Virus record (IMG/VR): IMGVR_UViG_3300027760_000096
Span: 1 to 21,198 of that record
DNA from: a virus
Direction: 5' to 3' (one strand)
DNA length: 21,198 bases
Shown here: positions 7,055-15,050 of the stretch, piece after piece
How positions within the stretch are numbered: position 1 is the stretch's first letter
How the letters are laid out: each line of letters starts with the position of its first letter
The notes under the pieces: model-generated
Seen by the model: the letters and a program-made list of their open reading frames with translations, nothing else
What the model was told of the DNA's origin: nothing
Database searches by the model: none
Program-made: the position numbers and the translations under genes

Positions 7055-7801
7055 TTACGCCTGATGGACAGTTAATGGTTGACTAAGAGGCGCTCCAACT
7101 TGTAAAGGCGCTCCAACTTGCTGCGGTTGCAGTGACAGTTGCGTTTGAGGGCGCAACAATTGAGACAACATATATGAGTTACCAGCGCCCTGTATGCCGC
7201 CACCGTAAGCATTTGCTGATGCAATCTGACCTGCACCCATTGCAGCTCCAGCACCAGAAATAGCGCTGCCGACATTTGATGCTGTATTGGCTGCCAGTTG
7301 TCCTGTTTGACCAAGTGACGTTTGACCTAGCCCCGCAATAGAGGCTAAGTTGTTGTAAATGTTGCTTCGTTGTGTTTGAAAACGATTAAAAACATTTCCA
7401 TATTCCGTGCTTGCTGCGCCTTGACCATAATCTGTTAAACCCTGCAAAGCATTTCCTCCAATTACACCGCCTGCTCTATTGACTAAATTAGTGTTTGCCA
7501 ATTTGCCTTGTTCAAATCTAAAGTTATAGCTTGGATCAATTCCCGCCTGAAAATCCTCTGGCCCAAATTGTTTGGTCAGATACGGTTTCATCCCGGCAAT
7601 ATCACTTAATGCGCTATATCCAGCTTCACGATATGGCCTTTGATTTTCGTTCTGAACATCAAACATTTGCTTCTGAAAAGCAGCAGATTCCCGTGCTGCA
7701 TCAGCTTGTGTTTGTGCGCCTTGTTTAGCGGCTTCGCCCGACATATAGCCGCTAGCCAGTGATGCGCCCCCCATAATTAAAGCTGCCGTTACGAACGCCA
7801 T
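7055..7801 (-). CDS. DNA-transfer / ejection protein, P22 gp7-like
   Basis: Injected internal protein thought to help build the conduit across the cell envelope. I use the ATG at 7801 (MAFVTAALIMGGASLASGYM), one base after the previous stop and with AAAGGGG upstream; the longer frame would need a TTG start. 248 residues, near P22 gp7 (229 by memory). The hydrophobic start may be a membrane-active segment. Then come a helical, Ala/Gln-rich part (KQGAQTQADAARESAAFQKQ), the RPYREAGYSALSDIAGMKPY segment, the DPSYNFRFEQGKLA motif, and GGNALQGLTDYGQGAASTEY followed by NVFNRFQTQRSNIYNNLASI. This motif order is shared by many phage DNA-transfer proteins. The C-terminus is Ala/Gly-rich and then Gln/Leu-rich with a VGAPLQ duplication. 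Confidence 0.85.
   Translation of the reverse strand: MAFVTAALIMGGASLASGYMSGEAAKQGAQTQADAARESAAFQKQMFDVQNENQRPYREAGYSALSDIAGMKPYLTKQFGPEDFQAGIDPSYNFRFEQGKLANTNLVNRAGGVIGGNALQGLTDYGQGAASTEYGNVFNRFQTQRSNIYNNLASIAGLGQTSLGQTGQLAANTASNVGSAISGAGAAMGAGQIASANAYGGGIQGAGNSYMLSQLLRPQTQLSLQPQQVGAPLQVGAPLSQPLTVHQA
7088..7120 (-). repeat. 15-nt direct repeat in the 3' end of the gp7-like gene
   Basis: The 15-mer AGGCGCTCCAACTTG (plus strand) occurs at 7088-7102 and again at 7106-7120, an 18-nt period that encodes the doubled hexapeptide VGAPLQ. Looks like a recent slippage duplication that keeps the frame. Confidence 0.9.
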
Positions 7802-7802
7802 A

Positions 7803-8267
7803 TTATTCCCCTTTAATTTCAAAAACTTTCAATTTATTGCTTGAATCAAACAATGAAAGTTCATCAGGTTCAACCAAATCTTTTTCAATTTCATCCAAGT
7901 CGGTTTTATCGGTCTTGTGAAATGTTATGCCTATTGCGTCAGTCACCGCCAACGTGACCCGCTTTGTGCCGGGTCTGCTTTCAATAATGTCACCCGCATA
8001 CAGATGCACCATTCCTTTTTCTGACCATGCAATTATTTCACCTTTGGCACATAAAAAATAGTGGTCTTGCTTGTGAACCTTACCGACAATCAACGTACCT
8101 GCTGGTCTGCTTAACTTTCTAGCATACATGCCAGCATGAAAATAATGCTCTGTTTGCATGGCATCAGCCGCCAACTGTAATTCAGAGTGAGGCATTGCCG
8201 ACATTTCCGCTTGCAGCTTTTCAATCTGTTCACGGGTTGGCACACCTGTTGAGATTAAATTGTTCAT
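7803..8267 (-). CDS. Cupin-like conserved phage protein (154 aa)
   Basis: 154 residues. A helical N-terminus (REQIEKLQAEMSAMP) is followed by a single cupin-like beta barrel: TEHYFHAGMYARKLSRPAG (~39-57), TLIVGKVHKQDHYFLCAKGE (~58-77), LYAGDIIESRPGTKRVTLAV (~89-108) and ITFHKTD (~114-120). Candidate metal ligands are H65, H69 and H117, with H41/H44 nearby. I recognise this His pattern and the AGD...PGTKR block from a family of small phage proteins of unknown role, usually near tail genes. An enzymatic function is possible but unproven; a structural beta-barrel that kept the metal site is as likely. The acidic tail (DLDEIEKDLVEPDE) looks helical. ATGA overlap with the previous gene and a 1-nt gap to the next. 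Confidence 0.8.
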   Translation of the reverse strand: MNNLISTGVPTREQIEKLQAEMSAMPHSELQLAADAMQTEHYFHAGMYARKLSRPAGTLIVGKVHKQDHYFLCAKGEIIAWSEKGMVHLYAGDIIESRPGTKRVTLAVTDAIGITFHKTDKTDLDEIEKDLVEPDELSLFDSSNKLKVFEIKGE

Positions 8268-8494
8268 TGGTTGTAGTAGGGAACTTTAAAAGCTACCCCA
8301 TTGACCGTGACATTTATAAACCCGACAGGATTTGCTGGCAAAGTTGCCGCGCCAGCAGTTGCAGTTGTTGCGCTACTAAAGTTCAACAAATTAATGAAGA
8401 ACTGCTGCCAAGCTCTTGTTGGGCGTTTTGTCACGCCATCCAAAAATTCGGATTGTGGATATGGTTGGGATTGTGGATTGGGTAGCAATGCCAT
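8264..8494 (-). CDS. Small structural-type protein following gp10 (76 aa)
   Basis: 76 residues from the ATG at 8494, which has AAGGGGA ~6 nt upstream and overlaps the gp10-like stop by one base (TGATG); an ATG 16 codons earlier lies wholly inside the gp10-like gene and is rejected. The protein has a Pro/Gln-rich start ([20 protein letters not shown]), a TKRPTRAWQQFFINLLNF helix, an Ala/Thr linker and a C-terminal strand pair (VGFINVTVNGVAFKVPYYNQ). That C-terminal pattern recurs in small unknown proteins of many phages. It overlaps the next gene by ATGA. It sits where P22 encodes the gp26 needle but is far too short and has no coiled coil, so function is unassigned. Confidence 0.75.
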   Translation of the reverse strand: MALLPNPQSQPYPQSEFLDGVTKRPTRAWQQFFINLLNFSSATTATAGAATLPANPVGFINVTVNGVAFKVPYYNQ

Positions 8495-10356
8495 CAATTT
8501 TCCCCTTGGGTTGCTTTGAGGTTGGCAGAGACAATCACGCACTTGACCGGATCAGAAACAGACACTTCAAAAATCCGATCCCTTGCCGTACCCAGCCGCC
8601 GCCAAATTGCACGGTTTGTGTATTTCCCCATGCGCCCGATAGAAGTCCAGTGTTCATTTGACCAAGTTGAACCGCCATCATTTGACCACCGCAACATGGC
8701 TTGCGGGTCGTCCCCCGTGCCTGTTGACAAGCCTACGCCGGGTTGAAACTGTATCTGTAACTCATCAAAATATTCACGCTGAAAATCCGCAACCAAGTGA
8801 GGGGCGCGGCGTAACCGCCTGACATTTTGCCCATCATCTGTGTAAATGGTTTTGTCTAAGTGGTAAATTTTGCCGTTGGAATAGTCGCCAACCAAAACAT
8901 ATCCTTGAAAAACCGCCGCACAATTTCCACGGCATCTTTCGTATTGGCCTAGATTGTTTGTATACAACCACTTATGCCACATTTGTGATGTAACGTCATA
9001 GCACCAAGTTAGCTGGATTGAGGGAAAGCTAATTACATAAACCTCATGCCCCTCTAATTGGTAAGTCCACGCCACTGCGTCAGTAATAGTTTGCCCTGTT
9101 AAGCTATTTTCCACCGCATGGTTTGAAATTCTTTGTGGGACATAGCCATTCATTGCAACAATCTGCGCTGTTCCACGGTTGTTTTTTGACAAATAAGCAA
9201 ATGAATTACCAAGTCTTGCCACGCTAAATGCTGTGACAATGCCGTGCTGGGTAGACGTACCGGGAATGCGTTGAAATGGAAATGGGTTTGTTCCCTGATC
9301 TACCCACACTTCGCTTGAAGTTTCCCCTAGCAAATAAATTTCACGGTGATCAACAATCAAAGTCACCAAATTATCAGGAGCGCCATCTTTGCTTGAGAAA
9401 CTTAATACTGGCGAAATAGGCGACAAAACCGCAGAAGCGCCAAATTGCTGAGTGCCGGGGCGGTTGTAGACAAAGTAGTTGTCCACAATATCAACATTTG
9501 TGCCGCCTTGGAAAGCGCCATCAGTGCTTGGCAAAACTGACCAATTCAATCCATACATTGTGGTTGAACTAATTGTTTGGGAAAAGTTAACCGTGTACGT
9601 TCCCGTTCCACCAGTGCCAGTTCCAAGGGATGTAATGATGGTATTTGCTGTAATGCCAGCGCCCTGAATGGTCATGCCAAGTGCTAACGTGCCGCTGCTA
9701 ACTGCTGAAACCGTCAACGTTGTGCCTGCAATTGCGCCTGTAATTATTGCGCCTGCTGTAGCTGAATTCATTTGCTCACTAGCAACGGTTTGAGAAAGAT
9801 TAATTGTGTAAGTGCCAGTCCCGCCTGTTCCAGAACCTAAAGCAGTGATCACGGTTTCTTGAGTAACACCAACGCCAAACAGCACTTGACCCACCACCAA
9901 AGCGCCGTCTGTTATAGCTGATACCGTAAGAGTTGTGCCGCTGGTTGACCCCGTAAAAACCGCGCTAGATGGCGTTGAAATGCGCCATGTATAACGGTAA
10001 GTCCCATCAACAATGTAGACATTAACGCCGTTATCAACTATGCCTACTCGACCAGTGCTGGAATTAAGTTGGCCTACCATTGTTACGATAAAACTGCTTG
10101 TCAGGGCATAGACGTAAGGGCCGCAAACCGCAACCAGAATACTGCCGCCCGACAAGGTGACCATGCCGCGCACTTCCTGCTGGTTTTGGAATAACACCAA
10201 AGATGACAGCCCCGGCGTTGGGTACAGCGCCACCACACCCCGGTCACCGGGTTGTTTCAACGGGTCAATTTCAGGAAACCAATTAATGCACTCTTGGGCA
10301 TCTTGGTAAATGCTTGGCGCTTCGTAGGATGGGCCAACAAAGCCAAAATCTGCCAT
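8494..10356 (-). CDS. P22 gp10-like packaged-DNA stabilisation / tail accessory protein
   Basis: Second tail accessory factor, which closes the portal channel beneath gp4 in P22. 620 residues. Clear family signatures: [53 protein letters not shown], then [18 protein letters not shown] (~288-305), [20 protein letters not shown] and [13 protein letters not shown]. Between TWRI and the [13 protein letters not shown] block sit two copies of a beta-rich module (~134-198 and ~205-267). Without them the length is near 485, close to the 472 I recall for P22 gp10, so the modules explain the excess. The C-terminal ~100 residues ([20 protein letters not shown], then [10 protein letters not shown]) resemble other phage gp10-like proteins. 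Overlaps both neighbours by one base (TAATG before, TGATG after). Confidence 0.9.
   Translation of the reverse strand: MADFGFVGPSYEAPSIYQDAQECINWFPEIDPLKQPGDRGVVALYPTPGLSSLVLFQNQQEVRGMVTLSGGSILVAVCGPYVYALTSSFIVTMVGQLNSSTGRVGIVDNGVNVYIVDGTYRYTWRISTPSSAVFTGSTSGTTLTVSAITDGALVVGQVLFGVGVTQETVITALGSGTGGTGTYTINLSQTVASEQMNSATAGAIITGAIAGTTLTVSAVSSGTLALGMTIQGAGITANTIITSLGTGTGGTGTYTVNFSQTISSTTMYGLNWSVLPSTDGAFQGGTNVDIVDNYFVYNRPGTQQFGASAVLSPISPVLSFSSKDGAPDNLVTLIVDHREIYLLGETSSEVWVDQGTNPFPFQRIPGTSTQHGIVTAFSVARLGNSFAYLSKNNRGTAQIVAMNGYVPQRISNHAVENSLTGQTITDAVAWTYQLEGHEVYVISFPSIQLTWCYDVTSQMWHKWLYTNNLGQYERCRGNCAAVFQGYVLVGDYSNGKIYHLDKTIYTDDGQNVRRLRRAPHLVADFQREYFDELQIQFQPGVGLSTGTGDDPQAMLRWSNDGGSTWSNEHWTSIGRMGKYTNRAIWRRLGTARDRIFEVSVSDPVKCVIVSANLKATQGEN
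9556..9744 (-). repeat. Beta module copy 2 in the gp10-like gene
   Basis: Encodes residues ~205-267: [20 protein letters not shown], a [14 protein letters not shown] core, [17 protein letters not shown] and SSTTM. Its core (GMTI-x-G-x-GITA) is closer to the gp4-like copy than to copy 1. Confidence 0.8.
9763..9957 (-). repeat. Beta module copy 1 in the gp10-like gene
   Basis: Encodes residues ~134-198. Shares with copy 2 the phrases GTTLTVSA, a G-x-G-[VI]T turn, the nine-residue phrase GTGGTGTYT and SQT; start-to-start distance is 71 codons. The N-terminal strand begins FTGSTSG, like FTGSISG in the gp4-like copy. Confidence 0.8.
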
Positions 10357-11330
10357 TATCGGAATCCCCCATCCATGATAAAGCCAGCGTCTTTTGCTCG
10401 ACCAACCATCAGCGCATCAGGATACCGCGCCACTTGTGCGGGTTTCATGTTGGTTCGCTTAATGATGGCCTTTGCGTTTCCCGCAAATGAATTGATCATT
10501 GTGATTTGAGTCGTTGAAGCCTTGCCGTACATTGGCATCATGCGTTCAGCCAAACACCACCGCAGCGCCATGTTGTAGCCTTGCGGCAGCGTGATCGTGT
10601 CGTACAGCGTATTAAACGTGCGAAACATAGTGTTTGCAAACAAGTGCAATTCACCAGATGAGGGGTTAGGAAATACATACAGCGTTCCAAGTGTCTCGCT
10701 TGGCTGGTAATAAACCATTTTTGCCCACGGGCCGTTAAGCTGCTTGATGCCCAAAGATTCATATTCTTCTAGGCTCAAAATTGCTACTGGGTAGTCAAGA
10801 TAGCCGCCAGCCACACTTGAACCGCCTTGCTGTGTCGCCACGCGAACAAAGGCAGATTCAATTGTCAAAGGACGCTCGTAGTAAGCTGTAATCGTTGTGC
10901 TTGCAGCCGTTTGAGATTGGCTAACAGTGTATGTGCCGCCCTCATTTACGTTACCGCCAGCGCCAGTGCCGAACCCCACAATTGTTGTGCCTGCGGTGAT
11001 ACCCGTGCCGCTAATGGTCATGCCCATTGTGATTGCGCCAGAAATTACACCATTAACGGGAACGGTCAGGATTGTGCCTGAAATTGAACCCGTGAAAGAC
11101 GCACCAACCGAACCAGATGGGCCAAGCGTGTATTGAACTGTGTTTTGGACGGTCTGAAAAATGATTTCGGTTTTGTAAAAAACCATCATGTTTTCGTTTG
11201 ACCACTGGGCGCACATGTCATTGAGCATGTCGAACGCATCTTGCGCCGCATCTGCTGATGGAACTTCCCCGGCCTCTAATGCGCCAATATCTTTAAGCGC
11301 CCTGCTAACAATGTCGTATGGTGTTGTCAT
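10356..11330 (-). CDS. P22 gp4-like tail accessory factor with an inserted beta module
   Basis: Head-to-tail adaptor that seals the portal after packaging; P22 gp4 binds the portal and recruits gp10. 324 residues, much longer than the 166 I recall for P22 gp4. The N-terminal helical part ([36 protein letters not shown]) and the TVQYTLGP strand fit the family. Where the chain should continue into [11 protein letters not shown] there is an extra Gly/Thr-rich stretch (~78-149) of the same type found twice in the next gene. The family pattern resumes after it ([50 protein letters not shown]). Overlaps the gp10-like gene by one base (TAATG). P22 gp4 also has muramidase activity; whether this one does cannot be told from the sequence. 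Confidence 0.85.
   Translation of the reverse strand: MTTPYDIVSRALKDIGALEAGEVPSADAAQDAFDMLNDMCAQWSNENMMVFYKTEIIFQTVQNTVQYTLGPSGSVGASFTGSISGTILTVPVNGVISGAITMGMTISGTGITAGTTIVGFGTGAGGNVNEGGTYTVSQSQTAASTTITAYYERPLTIESAFVRVATQQGGSSVAGGYLDYPVAILSLEEYESLGIKQLNGPWAKMVYYQPSETLGTLYVFPNPSSGELHLFANTMFRTFNTLYDTITLPQGYNMALRWCLAERMMPMYGKASTTQITMINSFAGNAKAIIKRTNMKPAQVARYPDALMVGRAKDAGFIMDGGFR
10884..11099 (-). repeat. Beta module copy in the gp4-like gene
   Basis: Encodes residues ~78-149, with [10 protein letters not shown], a [15 protein letters not shown] core, then a GTG-rich turn and [17 protein letters not shown]. It aligns with the two copies in the gp10-like gene (9556-9744 and 9763-9957), sharing the order GTxLTV, G-x-x-I-x-G-x-G-[IV]T, a GTGxGG turn, GTYT[IV] and SQT. 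Here the turn is longer (NVNEG). It interrupts an otherwise ordinary gp4-family sequence between YTLGPSG and [10 protein letters not shown]. Confidence 0.75.
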
Positions 11331-11339
11331 GGCATTTTC

Positions 11340-11654
11340 TTAAAATTTAACGTTAAAAATTTGATCTTTCCAAGGAACATCAGTGTTTATAACGTTTTTT
11401 AGGTAGTCCAATTGCTCTTGTAATCGGGATTTTAGTGATTTTGGGTCATCTTGCATATAGATTTCTGCCAGGCAAGCAACTATGGTTGATTCCCTAATTT
11501 CAGCGTATGGGACGGTGATTTTCCCAGCAACATCCGCATGACCTTGACTTTGCACTTCATTGATATCATCTTTGGCTGTCACTAAATAATGAACGCTAAT
11601 TAATTCCTCGTCGATGGAGGATGTTTGCAAAATCTTCCATTCAAATGTTGTCAT
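11340..11654 (-). CDS. Small conserved-looking phage protein, unknown function (104 aa)
   Basis: 104 residues, MTTFEWKILQTSSIDEELIS at the start, then a strand-rich half (SVHYLVTAKDD, GKITVPYAEI) and a helical C-terminus (SRLQEQLDYLKNVINTDVPW). No signal peptide or membrane segment. It overlaps the preceding gene by 14 nt, has only a weak ribosome site, and is probably translated by coupling. Its own TAA lies 9 nt before the gp4-like gene with the bases shared in TAAGAAAATGCCATG. The style resembles small unknown proteins that occur beside structural genes in aquatic phages; no function is assigned. Confidence 0.7.
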   Translation of the reverse strand: MTTFEWKILQTSSIDEELISVHYLVTAKDDINEVQSQGHADVAGKITVPYAEIRESTIVACLAEIYMQDDPKSLKSRLQEQLDYLKNVINTDVPWKDQIFNVKF

Positions 11655-11991
11655 TTACTTCAACCCAAGATAATGTTGTTTCATCCCAACGATAAAGTTT
11701 TTTATCAGTAGGCAAAGGAATTGGCGCAGACCACAGGCAAGTGTCATCGCTCAGTATCCAGCTTGCAAAAGGTTTCGGCGGGATAAACGCATCACGGCTG
11801 GTGTCATAGGTGAAACCAACGCCAGCGTAGTTCTTACGCAAGGGTACGCCGCCGTTTGCGTGAACGCCACCAAGCGTGTTGTAGCTGGTCTGTACCCAGC
11901 CGTGACCAAAAATGCCCGTGTCAATGACATCTTGTTCGGCAACAATCACTTGAGCGACGATACCGTTTTCAACTTTTGCAAAGTGACTCAT
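11641..11991 (-). CDS. Small conserved phage protein of the fibre block (116 aa)
   Basis: 116 residues, MSHFAKVENGIVAQVIVAEQ at the N-terminus and many Trp/Tyr (GHGWVQTSYN, YRWDETTLSWVEV). I recognise this as a family common in aquatic myo- and podoviruses next to fibre genes, but it has no established function that I know. A VPLRKNYAGVGFTYD segment and PP-x-PF-x-SW motif resemble the small domains that end some fibres or act as fibre-assembly partners. It starts 9 nt after the glycine-rich gene's TAA (TAAGAAAAACATATG) and its 3' end overlaps the next gene by 14 nt. Role in fibre attachment or assembly is inference. Confidence 0.75.
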   Translation of the reverse strand: MSHFAKVENGIVAQVIVAEQDVIDTGIFGHGWVQTSYNTLGGVHANGGVPLRKNYAGVGFTYDTSRDAFIPPKPFASWILSDDTCLWSAPIPLPTDKKLYRWDETTLSWVEVNDNI

Positions 11992-12000
11992 ATGTTTTTC

Positions 12001-12840
12001 TTAAAACGTGATTGAACCTGATGAAGTCCATTGGTAGACACGATAGCCGCCAGCTACGGTGATTGTTGGTGAACCTGTGGTTGATGTTGCGGCAGCGTAT
12101 GTGTCTGCATAGCGAATTATCACAACCCCAGAACCGCCAGCGCCACCGGCTGTAAATCCACCGCCACCGCCACCGCCAAGGTTTGCCGTTCCGTTGCCGC
12201 CAGCACCGGATGTTGACGGAGTACCTGCCCCCGCAGGGCTTGTGCCGCTACTACCGCCCCTAAATCCGCTACCAGAACCACCAGCGCCCATCGCATAAGT
12301 TACTGACGTTCCAGAAATTGATGATGCCAAACCTGCGCCGCCATTTCCAGAAGTTGCTATTGCACCACTTGTTCCCGCCGCGCCCGCGCCACCGCCACCG
12401 CCTGCCAAATAAAAAGTTGCGCCCGTTCCAGTGCCACCCGCGTTACCCTGTCCAGCAGGGCTTGCCGCACCGGCTGCGCCTAACCTAGCAGCGCCGCCGC
12501 CAGAACCACCTGCCCCCGCCGCTGTATCGCCATCTCCGCTACCGTAACCACCACCAGCAGAAGTAATGCTGGAAAATACAGATGCGTTTCCTGTTGTCCC
12601 TTCCCAAGGAAAAATTGTTGTCCCGCCTGCTCCACCCGCGCCAACAGTTACTGTATACGGCGTTCCAAAAGTTACTGAAAGACCTGTAGCTGTTCGATAA
12701 CCACCCGCCCCACCGCCACCACCTGACGTATTGTTGTTGCCGCATCCACTACCACCACCGCCAGCAACTACCAAATACTCAACCGCAGTTGGGCCGAGGT
12801 AAGACGGGCCACCTAACAGAAAGTTTTTAGCGGCAAACAT
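12001..12840 (-). CDS. Glycine-rich tail adhesin-like protein
   Basis: 279 residues dominated by glycine runs broken by short strands. It opens with MFAAKNFLLGGPSYLGPTAV, then VEYLVVAGGGGSG, many GGGGAGG-type segments, and ends with GGSGVVIIRYADTY followed by a GGYRVYQWTSSGSITF cap. This is the phage glycine-rich domain pattern. In Salmonella phage S16 gp38-type adhesins, polyglycine-II helices pack into a sandwich at the fibre tip and intervening loops bind the receptor. The protein directly follows the long fibre with a 1-nt overlap, so it may cap that fibre or bind the host itself. The role as fibre-tip adhesin is inference from composition and context. Confidence 0.78.
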   Translation of the reverse strand: MFAAKNFLLGGPSYLGPTAVEYLVVAGGGGSGCGNNNTSGGGGGAGGYRTATGLSVTFGTPYTVTVGAGGAGGTTIFPWEGTTGNASVFSSITSAGGGYGSGDGDTAAGAGGSGGGAARLGAAGAASPAGQGNAGGTGTGATFYLAGGGGGAGAAGTSGAIATSGNGGAGLASSISGTSVTYAMGAGGSGSGFRGGSSGTSPAGAGTPSTSGAGGNGTANLGGGGGGGFTAGGAGGSGVVIIRYADTYAAATSTTGSPTITVAGGYRVYQWTSSGSITF

Positions 12841-15038
12841 TATGGTGTGTACCCTTGGGCAATCGAACCGTACCAGTTTGTGCCGTCAGCAATAAAAGTC
12901 AAGATATCCATCGTGCCAGCCGTTGCGGTAATAGTTGGTGCTCCAGCCGTACCAAACTTAACACTCGTAAATGTCGCCGTGCCGTTACCCGTAGCCGCTG
13001 CTTGTTTGAGCAACAGCACAAAGGACTTGCCAGCCGTAGCCGTTGGCATAGTGAACGTACAAGCCGTAGACGCTGTCAAAGTTGCAGTCTGCACTGTGCC
13101 ATTAGTTAACGACAAAGTGTTTGTCGTTGTGACTGTTCCAATGGCAACCACCGATTCCACATAGTTGGTCACTGTTGGATTGTTGATAACTGGGGCTGTC
13201 AATCCAGTAACAGTTAAATATCCTGTGCTTGGATTAAATGCAAGTTTGGTAGACGATACATTTGCGCCTGTAATTGATCCCGTTGTGGCGCTTGTAAACG
13301 TCAGATAGCGTGTCGCATTTGTAGTGGTGTCATCAGCAATCGTGATGCCACTGGTCAAGGTTGACCAAGTTGGTGCAGATGCGCCGTTAGACGTTAAAAC
13401 CTGACCCGTTGTGCCTGCTGCGGTAAACGCATAAGCAGTACCCGTGCCGTAAGTTATGCCCCCTGCGGTTGGTGTAGCGGTTGAATTAGTGCCGCCGTTT
13501 GCAATTGGCAGCGTCCCAGTAACACCCGTAGTTAAAGGCAGACCAGTAGCATTAGTTAACGTGCCAGAAGATGGCGTTCCCAATGCGCCGCCGTTCACCA
13601 CAAAAGCACCAGCAGAACCAACCGCCACGCCCAATGCAGTTACCACTCCCGTTCCGGTTGTGATTGTTGATGGCGCTACACCAGCCCCGCCGCCGATCAC
13701 TAGAGCGTTGGCAGCTAAAGCGCCAGATGATGCCCAAGTGGTTGCGCTTGAGAAATAAACAATGCCGCCAGATGTTCCCGCAACCGTTAATGCCGGGGTT
13801 GTTGTTGCGGTTGCAACTGAAATTATTCCACCAGTAAATCCTACTGATGTGACCGTACCCGTGTAATCTGTCCCCCATGCTGGCAAACCAGCAGCAACGC
13901 GCAGAACTTGGCCCGTTGTGCCAATACCAAGCATTGCCGTTGTGCCAGCGGCGCTTTGATATGGCAGCGAACCAGCAGCGCCACCAGCTACGTTAGTGGC
14001 AGTTGTTGCCAGCGTAGCGGTTGCCGCATTGCCACTGGTATTTTGGTTAAAGGTAGGCCAAGTGAATGTACCCGTGGAAAAATTACCCGATTGAGGCGTT
14101 CCTAAAATAGGGGTCACCAAAGTTGGGCTTGTGGCAAACACCAATGATCCAGTGCCTGTTTCATCAGTCATCGCCGCCAGCAAATTGGCGCTAGATGGCG
14201 TTGCAAGCCAAGTTGCTACTCCAGTACCTAAACCAGTGATTGACCCAACTGCCGGGGTAACAGTGGTGTTCCCAGCCAATGTTAATTGTCCTTGGGCATT
14301 GACTGTGAATGTGCCTACTTGGGTTGCTGATCCATACGCACCAGCAGTAACAGCAGTGTTTGTAATGCTGAACTGTGTGGCTGTTAATGTCAGGCCAGTG
14401 CCAGCGGTATAGGTAGAAGCAACAGAAAAGTTGTACCAATTGATGGCAGTTGTGCCAAGTGTGCCACCGGGTTGTGCGGAGGAATACCACGCCGAATCAG
14501 CCTGCGATCCTGAAATCACAAACACAATCGCGCCAACATACTCATCCCATGTATCCGCGCCAACACTTCGAGTCCATGCGCCTGATGACACCAAATAGAT
14601 GCCATTTTGCGCTGCCGTAGATTGGTTTTTAACCAAGACCGTATTGCCAGCAATCAAAGTAACCGTGTCAACAGTCAGCAAACCCGACAAACTGGCAATG
14701 TTTACGGTAGATGCGGCGTTAACTGGTTGTTTCCAACTAAGCCCAGCGGCGAAATAATCCACATATTGCTTGTTGACTAGATCAGTTGCGGCGGTTGGTG
14801 TTGCCGCCACTGTGCCTGATGTAAAAGCCGCCGTGGATGGGGTTGTTGCCCCAATTGTGGTGCTGTCAATCGTGCTGTTTGTGATGTGCAAACCAGATTG
14901 GTTTGGATTAATGCTGGCGTAGAACGGCGTTCCTGCTGGCCCAATCAATGAGATTAAGTCAAATGTTGGAGCTGGTTGGAACGTGCCCTGTACAGGAACA
15001 AAATTTGTCGTTGATGTAACGGCGGCTTCGTTGGACAT
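12840..15038 (-). CDS. Tail fibre protein, long and repeat-rich
   Basis: Elongated receptor-binding fibre, 732 residues, almost all Thr, Ala, Gly, Ser and Val with very few charges. After an N-terminal ~80 residues that probably attach to the virion, residues ~82-203 form a domain found in many phage fibres: ATDLVNKQYVDYFAAGL, then TLIAGNTVLVKNQSTAAQNG, a GAWTRSVGADTWDE stretch and LGTTAINWYNF. The rest is beta-repeat fibre shaft with recurring phrases such as GTPQSGNFSTGT / GTPSSGTLTNATG, LPIANGGTNSTATPTAGG and GTTGQVLTSNGASAPTW. The C-terminus (ADGTNWYGSIAQGYTP) is typical of such fibres. No tail-fibre chaperone or cleavage domain is seen. Ribosome site AAAAGGGGGTTGGAATG. The stop codon overlaps the next ATG by one base (TAATG), so the two are probably co-translated. 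Confidence 0.87.
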   Translation of the reverse strand: MSNEAAVTSTTNFVPVQGTFQPAPTFDLISLIGPAGTPFYASINPNQSGLHITNSTIDSTTIGATTPSTAAFTSGTVAATPTAATDLVNKQYVDYFAAGLSWKQPVNAASTVNIASLSGLLTVDTVTLIAGNTVLVKNQSTAAQNGIYLVSSGAWTRSVGADTWDEYVGAIVFVISGSQADSAWYSSAQPGGTLGTTAINWYNFSVASTYTAGTGLTLTATQFSITNTAVTAGAYGSATQVGTFTVNAQGQLTLAGNTTVTPAVGSITGLGTGVATWLATPSSANLLAAMTDETGTGSLVFATSPTLVTPILGTPQSGNFSTGTFTWPTFNQNTSGNAATATLATTATNVAGGAAGSLPYQSAAGTTAMLGIGTTGQVLRVAAGLPAWGTDYTGTVTSVGFTGGIISVATATTTPALTVAGTSGGIVYFSSATTWASSGALAANALVIGGGAGVAPSTITTGTGVVTALGVAVGSAGAFVVNGGALGTPSSGTLTNATGLPLTTGVTGTLPIANGGTNSTATPTAGGITYGTGTAYAFTAAGTTGQVLTSNGASAPTWSTLTSGITIADDTTTNATRYLTFTSATTGSITGANVSSTKLAFNPSTGYLTVTGLTAPVINNPTVTNYVESVVAIGTVTTTNTLSLTNGTVQTATLTASTACTFTMPTATAGKSFVLLLKQAAATGNGTATFTSVKFGTAGAPTITATAGTMDILTFIADGTNWYGSIAQGYTP

Positions 15039-15050
15039 TCCAACCCCCTT

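Noticed and set aside
7802-7822. TTG start for the gp7-like gene
   Set aside because: The ATG at 7801 follows the previous stop by one base and has AAAGGGG upstream.
12840-15038. Repetitive Gly/Thr coding sequence as a CRISPR array or satellite repeat
   Set aside because: Repeats are degenerate, in frame and of protein type; no constant repeat-spacer pattern.
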